DNA of 15,320 bases from an uncultured Oscillospiraceae bacterium (GTDB lineage: Bacteria > Bacillota_A > Clostridia > Oscillospirales > Oscillospiraceae): positions 1-15,320 of the forward strand of contig CANRMG010000024.1 of assembly GCA_947631675.1 (NCBI GenBank). Reading direction: 5' to 3'. Positions within the stretch are counted from its first letter, which is position 1. Each line of letters begins with the position of its first letter. Under the pieces are notes generated by a model. It was not told the origin of the DNA, searched no databases, and saw nothing but the letters and a program-made list of their open reading frames with translations. Positions 6,533-13,872 of this stretch are shown one piece after another. The translations under genes were made by a program, and so were the position numbers.

Positions 6533-6943
6533 ATGTTTGATATGATCCCTTTCACCAGCCGGTCCTATGAGCCCAGCAGCATCTGGGACCCGTTCCAGGA
6601 GTTCTTCGGCACCGTGGCCCACGCGGCCGCCACCGACATCCGGGAGTCCGACCAGGACTTCACCATCGAGACGGAGCTGCCCGGCTATGACAAGAACGAG
6701 ATCGCCGTCAATATGAAGGAGGGCGTTCTCACCGTCCGGGCCGAGCACCAGAACAAGAGCGACGAGAACGGCAGCGGCTATATCCGCCGGGAGCGGTCCA
6801 GTCAGACCGTGGAGCGCCGGTTCGAGGTCTCCGGCGTGGATGCCGGCGCCATCACCGCCCAGTACGTGAACGGCGTACTGAAGCTGACCCTGCCCAAGCT
6901 GCCGGAGCCCGTTCCCGAGCAGCATCAGATCCAGATCCAGTAA
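6533..6943 (+). CDS. Small heat-shock protein, Hsp20/alpha-crystallin family
   Basis: This 136-residue ATP-independent holdase chaperone keeps unfolding proteins from aggregating. The alpha-crystallin domain covers about residues 34-121, with ETELPGYDKNEIAV, KEGVLTVRAEH and the signature NGVLKLTLPK (113-122). The C-terminal IQIQ (133-136) supplies the I-x-I motif that links dimers into oligomers. The start at 6533 follows AGGAGG by 9 bases; the frame is open further upstream to 6356, but that runs through CIRCE and the promoter. Control by HrcA is indicated by the CIRCE element ahead of it. It is a single-gene unit with its own terminator. Confidence 0.96.
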   Translation: MFDMIPFTSRSYEPSSIWDPFQEFFGTVAHAAATDIRESDQDFTIETELPGYDKNEIAVNMKEGVLTVRAEHQNKSDENGSGYIRRERSSQTVERRFEVSGVDAGAITAQYVNGVLKLTLPKLPEPVPEQHQIQIQ

Positions 6944-6989
6944 CCTTTCTTATCTCTCATCTTCTCCTTTCTTCCTCTTCACCCCAGCG

Positions 6990-7021
6990 CCGCCGGAGGC
7001 CAAAGCCTCCGGCGGTTTTTG
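6990..7021 (+). terminator. Terminator after the Hsp20 gene
   Basis: An 11-bp perfect stem (6990-7000 with 7005-7015, loop caaa) runs into TTTTT. Confidence 0.93.
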
Positions 7022-7061
7022 TCTATATCGCCTTAAATTTGAAAAACGCCGCCGTTTTATA

Positions 7062-7091
7062 TTGACAGAATTGCCCAACCGGCGCTACAAT
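7062..7091 (+). promoter_or_regulatory. Sigma-A promoter of the fusion/flavodiiron operon
   Basis: A perfect TTGACA (7062-7067) is 18 bases from TACAAT (7086-7091). Transcription should start near 7098 and give a leader of about 60 bases with a small hairpin (CCGGGC at 7119-7124, GCCCGG at 7129-7134). No operator palindrome is evident. Confidence 0.87.
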
Positions 7092-7160
7092 ATCTCCACC
7101 TAAGCAAAGCGATACCCGCCGGGCTTATGCCCGGACGCCAACGCAAAAGGAGGAGCGTTT

Positions 7161-9074
7161 ATGTTATATCAGACCACCCCGGAGCACGAGGCCCTGCGCG
7201 CGAAAATTCGCCAATTCGCCGAGGAGGAGATCAAGCCCATCGCCTTTGCTCTGGATCAGGCCAACGAGTTTCCCTCGGAGGCCGTGAAGAAGCTGGGCCA
7301 GATGGGCCTTATGGGCATCCCCTATCCCAAGGAGTATGGCGGCGCGGGACTGGATGTGCTCAGCTACGCCATCGCCGTGGAGGAGCTGGCCCGCGTGGAC
7401 GGCGGCGCGGGCGTCATTCTGTCCGCCCATGTGTCCCTGGGCAGCTATCCCATCTTCGCCTTCGGCACCGAGGAGCAGAAGAAAAAGTATCTCGTGCCCC
7501 TGGCCAAGGGCGAGAAGATAGGCGCTTTCGGCCTCACCGAGCCCAACGCGGGCTCCGACGCCGGCGGCACCGAGACCACCGCCGTGGACAAGGGGGACTA
7601 TTACCTCCTGAACGGCGGCAAGATATTCATCACCAACGCCCCCAAGGCGGATACCTACGTGGTCTTCGCCGTCACCACCCCGGACATCGGCACCCGGGGC
7701 ATCAGCGCCTTCATCGTGGAGAAGGGCTGGAAGGGCTTTGATTTCGGCGACCACTACGACAAGATGGGCATCCGCTCCTCCACCACGGCGGAGCTCATAT
7801 TCAACGACGTGAAGGTGCCCAAGGAGAACCTGCTGGGCAAGGAGGGCCAGGGCTTCAAGATCGCCATGGCCACCCTGGACGGCGGCCGTATCGGCATCGC
7901 GGCCCAGGCCCTGGGCATCGCCCAGGGGGCCTATGAAAACGCCGTGGCCTACGCCAAAGAGCGCATCCAGTTCGGAAAGCCCATCGCTTTCCAGCAGGCC
8001 CTTTCCTTCAAGATCGCCGACATGGCCACGAAGCTGCGCTGCGCGCGGTTTCTCGTCTACTCCGCGGCGGAGCTGAAGGAGCACCACGAGCCCTACGCCA
8101 TGGAGGCGGCCATGGCCAAGATGTACGCCTCCGACATCGCCCTGCAGGTGACGAACGACGCGCTGCAGATCCATGGCGGCGCCGGGTTCATGAAGGGCAT
8201 GGAGGTGGAGCGGGCCTATCGCGACGCCAAGATCACCACCATCTACGAGGGCACCAACGAGATACAGCGGGTGGTCATCTCCTCCGCCATCCTGGGCAAG
8301 GCGCCCAAGTCCGCCGGCGGCGGAGGCGGCTCCGCGCCCAAGAAGCCCGCGCCCATCACCGGCGTGCGGAAAAAGACCATCTTCCGGGAGGGGGACGCGA
8401 AGGAGAAGGTGGAGGCCCTGGTGGCGGCCCTTAAGAAGGACGGCTACGACTTCACCGTGGGCATCCCCGCCGACACGCCCATCGCCCAGGCCGAGCGGGT
8501 GGTATCCGCCGGCAAGGGCATCGGCCCCAAGGAGAACATGAAGCTCATCGAGGACCTGGCCCAGGCCGCCGGCGCGGCCATCGGCTCCAGCCGGCCCGTG
8601 GCGGAGACATTGAAATATGTGCCCCTGAACCGGTACGTGGGCATGTCCGGCCAGAAGTTCACCGGCAACCTCTACATCGCCTGCGGCATCTCCGGCGCCA
8701 TCCAGCATCTAAAGGGCATCAAGGACGCCTCCACCATCGTGGCCATCAACACCAATGCGGGCGCGCCCATCTTCAAAAACTGCGATTATGGCATCGTGGG
8801 AGATGTGAACGAGATACTGCCGCTTCTCACCAAGGCCCTGGGCACCGGCAAGAAGAAGCCCGCACCGCCCATGGTGAAGATCAAGCGCCCCGCCCCGCCC
8901 AAGCCGGAGCCCATCGGCCCCCGGTATGTCTGCGGCGGCTGCGGCTTCGAGTACATCCCCGAGAAGGGCGACCTCAACGCGGAGATACCCGCCGGCACCA
9001 CCTTCGACAAGCTGCCCGAGGACTGGGTGTGCCCCGAGTGCGGCGAGGGCAAGGACCAGTTCATCCAGGCGTAA
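7161..9074 (+). CDS. Acyl-CoA dehydrogenase / ETF-alpha FAD domain / rubredoxin fusion
   Basis: One frame of 637 residues joins three redox modules. Residues 1-380 are a full short-chain acyl-CoA dehydrogenase: [10 protein letters not shown] (124-133) by the flavin, [13 protein letters not shown] (268-280), QIHGGAGF (336-343) and [10 protein letters not shown] (361-370), with Glu363 as the catalytic base. A Gly/Pro/Lys linker (381-400) leads to residues about 405-560, the C-terminal FAD domain of ETF-alpha: VVSAGKGIG (447-455), GSSRPVAE (475-482), [13 protein letters not shown] (505-517) and [10 protein letters not shown] (529-538). The N-terminal ETF-alpha domain and any EtfB are missing. 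A second Lys/Pro linker (561-587) ends in rubredoxin (588-637), with iron ligands Cys591, 594, 624 and 627. It should oxidise an acyl-CoA, perhaps butyryl-CoA, and pass electrons by two flavins to the rubredoxin iron; reverse flow is possible. AAAGGAGG lies 7 bases before the ATG. The flavodiiron gene follows after 21 bases. Confidence 0.94.
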   Translation: MLYQTTPEHEALRAKIRQFAEEEIKPIAFALDQANEFPSEAVKKLGQMGLMGIPYPKEYGGAGLDVLSYAIAVEELARVDGGAGVILSAHVSLGSYPIFAFGTEEQKKKYLVPLAKGEKIGAFGLTEPNAGSDAGGTETTAVDKGDYYLLNGGKIFITNAPKADTYVVFAVTTPDIGTRGISAFIVEKGWKGFDFGDHYDKMGIRSSTTAELIFNDVKVPKENLLGKEGQGFKIAMATLDGGRIGIAAQALGIAQGAYENAVAYAKERIQFGKPIAFQQALSFKIADMATKLRCARFLVYSAAELKEHHEPYAMEAAMAKMYASDIALQVTNDALQIHGGAGFMKGMEVERAYRDAKITTIYEGTNEIQRVVISSAILGKAPKSAGGGGGSAPKKPAPITGVRKKTIFREGDAKEKVEALVAALKKDGYDFTVGIPADTPIAQAERVVSAGKGIGPKENMKLIEDLAQAAGAAIGSSRPVAETLKYVPLNRYVGMSGQKFTGNLYIACGISGAIQHLKGIKDASTIVAINTNAGAPIFKNCDYGIVGDVNEILPLLTKALGTGKKKPAPPMVKIKRPAPPKPEPIGPRYVCGGCGFEYIPEKGDLNAEIPAGTTFDKLPEDWVCPECGEGKDQFIQA

Positions 9075-9095
9075 GACGGAAAGGAGATACGATAT

Positions 9096-10310
9096 ATGCA
9101 CTGCGTAAGAGAAGTCACCGATAAGCTCTACTGGGTGGGCGCCAACGACCACCGCCTGACCCTTTTCGAGAACATCCACCCCATCCCCAAGGGGGTGAGC
9201 TACAACTCCTATCTGCTGCTGGACAAGAAGACGGTGCTGTTCGACACCGTGGACTGGTCCGCCTGCCGGCAGCTTCTGGAGAACATGGAGTACCTGCTGG
9301 GGGATAAGCCCCTGGATTACCTCCTTATCAACCACATGGAGCCGGACCACGGCGCCTCCATCGAGGAGATCCTCCTGCGCTGGCCCAAGGTGAAGATCAT
9401 CTCCAACGACAAGGCGTTTTTGCTCATGCGCCAGTTCGGCTTCCACGTGGACGGCCATGAGCTCATTTCCGTCAAGGAGGGGGACACCTTCTCCTTCGGA
9501 GACCATACCGTCACTTTCGTGGCGGCGCCCATGGTCCACTGGCCGGAGGCCATGGTGACCTTCGACACCACCAATGGCGTACTGTTCTCCGCCGACGCCT
9601 TCGGCTCCTTCATCGCCCTGGACGGCAAGCTCTTCGCCGACGAGGTGGACTTCGATAGGGACTGGCTGGACGAGGCCCGCCGGTATCTCACCAACATCGT
9701 GGGCAAGTACGGCCCCCATATCCAGCTGCTGCTGAAAAAGGCTTCCGGCATCCTGGACCAGATCAAGTTCGTCTGCCCCCTCCACGGGCCGGTGTGGCGG
9801 AAGGACCTGGGCTATTTCATCGACAAGTACGACAAGTGGAGCCGCTATGAGCCGGAGGAGAAGGGTGTGCTCATCGTGTACGCGTCCATGTACGGCAACA
9901 CCGAGGCCGCGGCCCAATGCCTGGCGGCGAAGCTGTGCGAAAAGGGCGTCACCAACGTGGCGGTGTACGACGTGTCCAACACCCACGTCAGCTACCTCAT
10001 CTCCGAGGCCTTCAAGTACAGCCACATCGTCCTGGCCAGCGTCACCTATAACCTGGGCATCTACCCGGTGATGCACAACTTCCTCATGGACATGAAGGCC
10101 CTGAACCTGCAGAACCGCACCTTCGCCGTCATCGAAAACGGTTCCTGGGCCGTGAAGTCCGGCGACCTCATGAGCGCGTTCATCACTGACCAGCTGAAGA
10201 ACATGACGCTTTTGAACGAGCGCCTCTCCCTGGCCTCCTCCCTCAAGGAGGACAAGGCCACGGAGCTGGAGAATCTCGCGGGCGCCCTGGTGGAGAGCGT
10301 GAACGCTTAA
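9096..10310 (+). CDS. fprA: Flavodiiron protein (rubredoxin:oxygen/NO oxidoreductase, FprA family)
   Basis: The 404-residue product has the standard two-domain layout: a metallo-beta-lactamase-like diiron domain (1-250) and a flavodoxin domain (257-400). All diiron ligands are in place: HMEPDH (His80, Glu82, Asp84), His148, Asp167 and His230. The flavodoxin FMN phosphate loop is YASMYGNTE (262-270). Such proteins reduce O2 to water, or NO to N2O, in the cytoplasm of anaerobes, with rubredoxin as the usual donor. There is no extra C-terminal rubredoxin or NAD(P)H-flavin domain, so it needs an outside donor. The gene 21 bases upstream encodes a protein ending in rubredoxin, the obvious partner. 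AAGGAG stands 9 bases before the ATG, and a UUCG-loop terminator follows. Confidence 0.96.
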   Translation: MHCVREVTDKLYWVGANDHRLTLFENIHPIPKGVSYNSYLLLDKKTVLFDTVDWSACRQLLENMEYLLGDKPLDYLLINHMEPDHGASIEEILLRWPKVKIISNDKAFLLMRQFGFHVDGHELISVKEGDTFSFGDHTVTFVAAPMVHWPEAMVTFDTTNGVLFSADAFGSFIALDGKLFADEVDFDRDWLDEARRYLTNIVGKYGPHIQLLLKKASGILDQIKFVCPLHGPVWRKDLGYFIDKYDKWSRYEPEEKGVLIVYASMYGNTEAAAQCLAAKLCEKGVTNVAVYDVSNTHVSYLISEAFKYSHIVLASVTYNLGIYPVMHNFLMDMKALNLQNRTFAVIENGSWAVKSGDLMSAFITDQLKNMTLLNERLSLASSLKEDKATELENLAGALVESVNA

Positions 10311-10332
10311 GTCCCACGGCAAAATACCATGC

Positions 10333-10360
10333 CCCGGCTCTTCGGAGCCGGGACATTTTT
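10333..10360 (+). terminator. Terminator after the flavodiiron gene
   Basis: An 8-bp GC-rich stem (10333-10340 with 10345-10352) closed by a stable TTCG loop is followed by acattttt. Confidence 0.88.
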
Positions 10361-10401
10361 GTGCGTCCTGACAGTATCCTTCCCGGGACGGCGAAAAACT
10401 C

Positions 10402-10430
10402 TTGCATATGCCCCGGAAACATGGTACTAT
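10402..10430 (+). promoter_or_regulatory. Sigma-A promoter of the ACT-hom-aspartate kinase operon
   Basis: TTGCAT (10402-10407) is 17 bases from TACTAT (10425-10430). The resulting leader is only about 35 bases, too short for a T-box or lysine riboswitch. Confidence 0.75.
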
Positions 10431-10471
10431 TCACCGCGTGTGGACAAATGACCACAAAAGGAGGACGTACC

Positions 10472-10918
10472 ATGGCCAATAACAGCCGCAGTCAGTATTA
10501 TTTGGTGGACGGAGACGCCCTGCCGGAGGTATTCATCCGCGTGACCCAGGCCCAGGAGCTTCTGGACACCGGCCGGGCCCAGACGGTGGCCGAGGCCGCC
10601 GAGCAGGTGGGCATCTCCCGCTCCGCTTACTATAAGTATAAGAACGCCGTCATGCCCTTCCAGAACGTGGCCGGCGGCCATATCGTCACCTTCCAGATCA
10701 TGCTCCGGCACCAGATGGGCCTTCTGAGCGAGGTGCTGGCCGTGTTCGCGGGCACCGGCGCCAACATCCTCACCATCAACCAGGGCATCCCCACCAACGG
10801 GGCCGCGCCTGTGACCATCACGGCGGACATGACCGCCCTGGACACCTCCGCCGAGAGCCTGCTTGGCCGGCTGGGCAACATAGACGGGGTCATCAAGGCC
10901 GCCGTCGCCGCCGGTTGA
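10472..10918 (+). CDS. UPF0735 ACT-domain protein (PheB-like)
   Basis: The 148-residue product belongs to UPF0735, as B. subtilis PheB does. Residues 16-62 form a helix-turn-helix-like head (PEVFIRVTQAQELLDTG, then VGISRSAYYKYKNAV), typical of the family. Residues 70-148 are an ACT domain with the ligand-loop segment RHQMGLLSEVL, where HQMG replaces the common D-x-x-G. These proteins are found next to amino-acid biosynthesis genes and are thought to sense an amino acid; the target is not proven. I start it at 10472, where AAAGGAGG lies 7 bases upstream and the promoter just ahead; the open frame to 10361 runs across the promoter. Twelve bases separate it from hom, so it probably regulates threonine/methionine-branch enzymes or their expression. 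Confidence 0.93.
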   Translation: MANNSRSQYYLVDGDALPEVFIRVTQAQELLDTGRAQTVAEAAEQVGISRSAYYKYKNAVMPFQNVAGGHIVTFQIMLRHQMGLLSEVLAVFAGTGANILTINQGIPTNGAAPVTITADMTALDTSAESLLGRLGNIDGVIKAAVAAG

Positions 10919-10930
10919 GGACGCTCTGAT

Positions 10931-12127
10931 ATGACGAAATACGCGATCCTCGGCTTCGGCACCGTGGGCGGCGGCGTGGCAGAGGTCATGGCCGCGCAAA
11001 AGCAGCGGCTGGCCGCCGCGGCCGGCGACGAGTTGGAGCTGGGATATATCCTGGTGCGCCGGGACTATCCCGACAGCCCCTGGCAGGACAAGCTGGTGAA
11101 GGATTTCACCGTCATCGAATCAGACCCGGACGTGTCCGTGGTGGCGGAGGTCATCGGCGGCGTGGGCGCCGCCTATGAGTACTCCAAGCGGGCCATCCTG
11201 GCGGGCAAGAGCGTGGTATCCAGCAACAAGGAGCTGGTGGCCGCCCACGGCCTGGAGCTGGCGGCGCTGGCGAAGGAGCACGGCGTAAGCTACCTCTTTG
11301 AGGGCAGCGTGGGCGGAGGCATCCCCCTGCTGCGGCCCCTGTGCCGGTGCCTGGCCGCCAACCGGGTGGACGAGGTCTACGGCATTTTGAACGGCACTAC
11401 CAACTATATCCTCACCGCCATGGACCAGCAGGGCCAGACCTTTGCCCAGGCCCTGGCCCGGGCCCAGGAGCTGGGCTACGCCGAGGCGGACCCCACCGCG
11501 GACGTGGAGGGGCTGGACGCCTGCCGCAAGACCGCCATATTGGCGGACCTGTCCTTCGGCGGCAACCTGGACCCCACTGCCATCCCCACCAAGGGCATCA
11601 CCGGCCTGGAGCCGGCGGACCTGGAGCTGAGTCAGGCACTGGGCTATACGGTGAAGCTCTTAGGCCGGGCCATGCGCCGGGAGGACGGGTGCCTGGCCTT
11701 CGTGGAGCCCCATCTGGTGCCCCTGGGCCATACCCTGGCCTCCATCAGCGGGGTGATGAACGCCTGTGCCATCCGGGGCAGCGCCGTGGGAGAGGTCATC
11801 TTCTGCGGGCCCGGGGCGGGCCGCCATCCTACCGCCAGCGCCGTGGCGGCGGACATCGCCGACGCGGTCCGGCACCGGAACGACCCCATGATCCCGGACC
11901 TGGGCCAGGCCGGGGGGAAGCTGGTGTCCATAGATGGGCTCATCTGCCCCTGGTACGTGCGGGCCATGGCCGAGCCGGACCAGGTACACAGCCTGTTCCC
12001 CGGGGTGAAGATCATCTACGGCTCCACCCAGGAATGCGGCTTCATCACGCCCCCAATGGACCGGCCTGCGCTGGAAAAGCACCTTTCCGGTCTGGACAGC
12101 CGGGCGGCTTACCGGGTACTGGCATAG
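10931..12127 (+). CDS. hom: Homoserine dehydrogenase with a shortened C-terminal domain
   Basis: This enzyme converts aspartate-semialdehyde to homoserine with NAD(P)H, the branch point to threonine and methionine. The 398 residues include the dinucleotide loop GFGTVGGGV (8-16), SSNKELVAAHG with Lys100, GILNGTTNYIL (151-161), and the active-site block EADPTADVEGLDACRK (185-200). The catalytic part ends near GRHPTASAVAADIADAVR (298-314). Firmicute enzymes near 430 residues then carry an ACT domain for threonine feedback. Here only about 65 residues follow, with a recognisable first strand (PWYVRAM) and end (GFITPPMDRPALEKHL, RAAYRVLA) but no D-x-P-G ligand loop and first helix. Feedback through this domain is therefore doubtful. 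It lies between a free ACT protein and aspartate kinase in one operon. Confidence 0.96.
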   Translation: MTKYAILGFGTVGGGVAEVMAAQKQRLAAAAGDELELGYILVRRDYPDSPWQDKLVKDFTVIESDPDVSVVAEVIGGVGAAYEYSKRAILAGKSVVSSNKELVAAHGLELAALAKEHGVSYLFEGSVGGGIPLLRPLCRCLAANRVDEVYGILNGTTNYILTAMDQQGQTFAQALARAQELGYAEADPTADVEGLDACRKTAILADLSFGGNLDPTAIPTKGITGLEPADLELSQALGYTVKLLGRAMRREDGCLAFVEPHLVPLGHTLASISGVMNACAIRGSAVGEVIFCGPGAGRHPTASAVAADIADAVRHRNDPMIPDLGQAGGKLVSIDGLICPWYVRAMAEPDQVHSLFPGVKIIYGSTQECGFITPPMDRPALEKHLSGLDSRAAYRVLA

Positions 12128-12178
12128 TATGGATGGGCCCTCCGGCCCGGATCAAGAAAACAAGGAGACCTGATATAT

Positions 12179-13387
12179 ATGCTGATCGTACAGAAATTCG
12201 GAGGCTCCTCCGTCGCCAACGCCGAGCGCATGCGGAACGTGGCCGGCATCATCGCCGAGACGTTCCTGCAGGGCAACGAGGTGGTGGTGGTGCTCTCCGC
12301 CCAGGGGGATACCACCGATGACCTTCTGGCGAAGGCGGCGGAGATCAACCCCGACCCCTCCAAGCGGGAGCTGGACATGCTTCTGACCACCGGGGAGCAG
12401 CAGTCCATCGCCCTGATGGCCATGTGCCTGGAGGGCATGGGCCTGCCGGTGGTGTCTCTCACCGGCTGGCAGGTGGGCATCCGCACCGACGCGGACTACG
12501 GCCTGGCCCGCATCCGCCGGGTGGGGACCGAGCGGCTGCGCCGGGAGCTGGACAAAAAGCGCATCGTGCTGGTGGCCGGCTTCCAGGGCATCACCCGCTT
12601 CGACGACTACACCACCCTGGGACGGGGCGGCAGCGATACCACCGCGGTGGCCCTGGCAGCGGTGCTCCACGCGGACCGGTGCCAGATATTCACGGACGTG
12701 GAGGGCGTATATACCGCCGACCCCCGGAAGGTGCCCGGAGCCCAGAAGCTGGACGAGGTCACCTACGACGAGATGCTGGAGATGGCCAGCATGGGCGCCC
12801 AGGTGCTCATGAACCGGTCCGTGCAGATGGCAAAGCGGTACGGCGTGGAATTGGAGGTGCTCTCCTCCCTGGTGAGAGCGCCCGGTACTAAGGTGAAGGA
12901 GGTTTCCAAGAACATGGAAGAGATGAAGATAACCGGCATCGCCAAGGACGAGCACGCCGCCCGGGTCACCGTGGTGAAGGTGGCCGACAAGCCCGGCTCC
13001 GCCTTCAAGGTGATGAACGCCATGTCCAAGGCCGGCGTGAACGTGGACATGATCATCCAGGCCACCGGCCGGGGCAATACCAACGACATCAGCTTCGTGG
13101 TGGCCGAGGACCAGGCCGAGCAGGCCTACAAGGAGCTCATGGAGCGCAAGGACGCCATCGGCTTCGACCACGTGTCCGTGGACAAGGACATCGCCAAGGT
13201 CAGCGTCATCGGCGCGGGCATGATGAGCTCCGCCGGCATCGCCTCAGTGGTGTTCGAGGCCCTGAACGACGAGCACATCAACATCCAGATGATCAACACC
13301 AGCGAGATCAAGATCTCCTGCGTCATCGACGCCGCCAGCGCCGACCGGGCCGTGGCGGCCATACATCGAAAGTTCTTCGAGGCATAG
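12179..13387 (+). CDS. lysC: Aspartate kinase, class with tandem ACT domains (alpha subunit reading frame)
   Basis: The enzyme phosphorylates aspartate, the first step toward lysine, threonine and methionine. The 402 residues show the kinase start KFGGSSV (6-12), TTGEQQS (70-76) and GFQGITRFDDYTTLGRGGSD (134-153), then FTDVEGVYTADPR (171-183). Two ACT domains follow (about 263-330 and 343-402), giving the length of the Bacillus and Corynebacterium feedback-regulated enzymes. CAAGGAG precedes the ATG by 12 bases or so. The gene is 51 bases behind hom; the gap holds a weak GC hairpin without a T-run. An internal start at Met246 with its own AAGGAGG probably makes a beta subunit of 157 residues. 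A hairpin and terminator end the operon. Confidence 0.96.
   Translation: MLIVQKFGGSSVANAERMRNVAGIIAETFLQGNEVVVVLSAQGDTTDDLLAKAAEINPDPSKRELDMLLTTGEQQSIALMAMCLEGMGLPVVSLTGWQVGIRTDADYGLARIRRVGTERLRRELDKKRIVLVAGFQGITRFDDYTTLGRGGSDTTAVALAAVLHADRCQIFTDVEGVYTADPRKVPGAQKLDEVTYDEMLEMASMGAQVLMNRSVQMAKRYGVELEVLSSLVRAPGTKVKEVSKNMEEMKITGIAKDEHAARVTVVKVADKPGSAFKVMNAMSKAGVNVDMIIQATGRGNTNDISFVVAEDQAEQAYKELMERKDAIGFDHVSVDKDIAKVSVIGAGMMSSAGIASVVFEALNDEHINIQMINTSEIKISCVIDAASADRAVAAIHRKFFEA
12896..12916 (+). promoter_or_regulatory. Internal ribosome binding site and start for an aspartate kinase beta subunit
   Basis: AAGGAGG (12896-12902) is followed 11 bases later by an in-frame ATG (12914), opening MEEMKITGIAKDEHAARVTV. 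The C. glutamicum and Bacillus kinases have an internal start at the same place in the alignment, giving an alpha2-beta2 enzyme. The product would run 12914-13387 (157 residues) and contain both ACT domains. Confidence 0.75.
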
Positions 13388-13388
13388 T

Positions 13389-13415
13389 CGTTTGAAAGGG
13401 AGACCCTTTCAAACG
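13389..13415. repeat. Perfect 12-bp hairpin after the aspartate kinase gene
   Basis: CGTTTGAAAGGG (13389-13400) and its exact complement (13404-13415) flank a three-base loop, one base past the stop codon. There is no T-run, so it is not a terminator itself; it may protect the mRNA 3' end or be a copy of a dispersed palindrome. The tcaaa-type core recalls the stems after ahcY. Confidence 0.75.
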
Positions 13416-13444
13416 AGAGGGCTGCGGCCCGCTGCAGCGCAAAG

Positions 13445-13479
13445 CGCCCCCATCCGTTGGATGGGGGCGTTCACGTTTG
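13445..13479 (+). terminator. Terminator of the ACT-hom-aspartate kinase operon
   Basis: An 11-bp perfect stem (13445-13455 with 13459-13469, loop gtt) is followed by ttcacgttt, an interrupted T-tract. Confidence 0.8.
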
Positions 13480-13493
13480 CGGGCCGATGAGAA

Positions 13494-13522
13494 TTTTTCC
13501 GAGGTACACGCCCCCGGAAAAA
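13494..13522. repeat. 8-bp inverted repeat downstream of the 81-residue gene
   Basis: TTTTTCCG (13494-13501) and CGGAAAAA (13515-13522) flank 13 bases; a 6-bp stem CGCGTC/GACGCG at 13539-13554 lies beside it. Both are between convergent genes and may shape the 3' end of the minus-strand transcript, but neither has a T-run in the right place for a clear terminator. Confidence 0.4.
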
Positions 13523-13574
13523 ATGATCCCACTTTTTTCGCGTCTGCGGACGCGAACTCTGCGAGGCTTGGCCG

Positions 13575-13820
13575 CTATTGTATCTTTGTGGCCTTGGCGC
13601 CGGATATTTTCAGCTTCACGCCCTTGGAGGCCAGGGCATTTTCCAGCATCTGCTCCAGCTTCTCCGCGTTGGCGTTGATATAGCTGGCCACCATCTCCTC
13701 CTTGGCCCCGTCGGGCAGCATCCGGGCGGCCATGGCCGCCGGGCCCGCCAGGGAACCCGCCAGCGCCTGGATCACCGAGTCGAAGTCCACATCGCTCACG
13801 TCGAATCGCAGTTCTACCAT
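13575..13820 (-). CDS. Unrecognised 81-residue protein
   Basis: I do not recognise this family. The gene looks real: the ATG at 13820 follows AGGAGG by 7 bases and an extended -10 promoter lies upstream. The protein starts MVELRFDVSDVDFDSVIQAL, a beta-strand and acidic turn, continues with an Ala/Gly-rich helix (LAGSLAGPAAMAARMLPDG) and a charged helix (EEMVASYINANAEKLEQMLENALASKG), and ends in the basic strand VKLKISGAKATKIQ. No signal peptide, membrane span or cysteine is present, so a small cytoplasmic, perhaps dimeric, alpha/beta protein is likely. It is divergent from the MarR gene and shares its 180-base promoter region. Confidence 0.75.
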   Translation of the reverse strand: MVELRFDVSDVDFDSVIQALAGSLAGPAAMAARMLPDGAKEEMVASYINANAEKLEQMLENALASKGVKLKISGAKATKIQ

Positions 13821-13872
13821 CGTCTTTCCTCCTGTTTCCTGCTCTCGTTATCAGTATATCGCCTATATGGGT

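Noticed and set aside
7164..8708. 514-residue minus-strand frame opposite the fusion gene
   Set aside because: Antisense shadow of the acyl-CoA dehydrogenase; composition is typical of GC-rich complementary frames.
8709..10322. 537-residue minus-strand frame opposite the flavodiiron gene
   Set aside because: Antisense shadow spanning two plus-strand genes; no start signal or motif.
10431..10471. T-box or threonine/lysine riboswitch ahead of the amino-acid operon
   Set aside because: The leader after the predicted start is only about 35 bases long, too short for either.
12128..12178. Attenuator between hom and the aspartate kinase gene
   Set aside because: The GC hairpin near 12134-12150 is only about 5 bp long and has no T-run; a leader peptide or riboswitch core is not visible.
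12152..13171. 339-residue minus-strand frame opposite aspartate kinase
   Set aside because: Antisense shadow, His/Gly/Leu-rich, no ribosome site.
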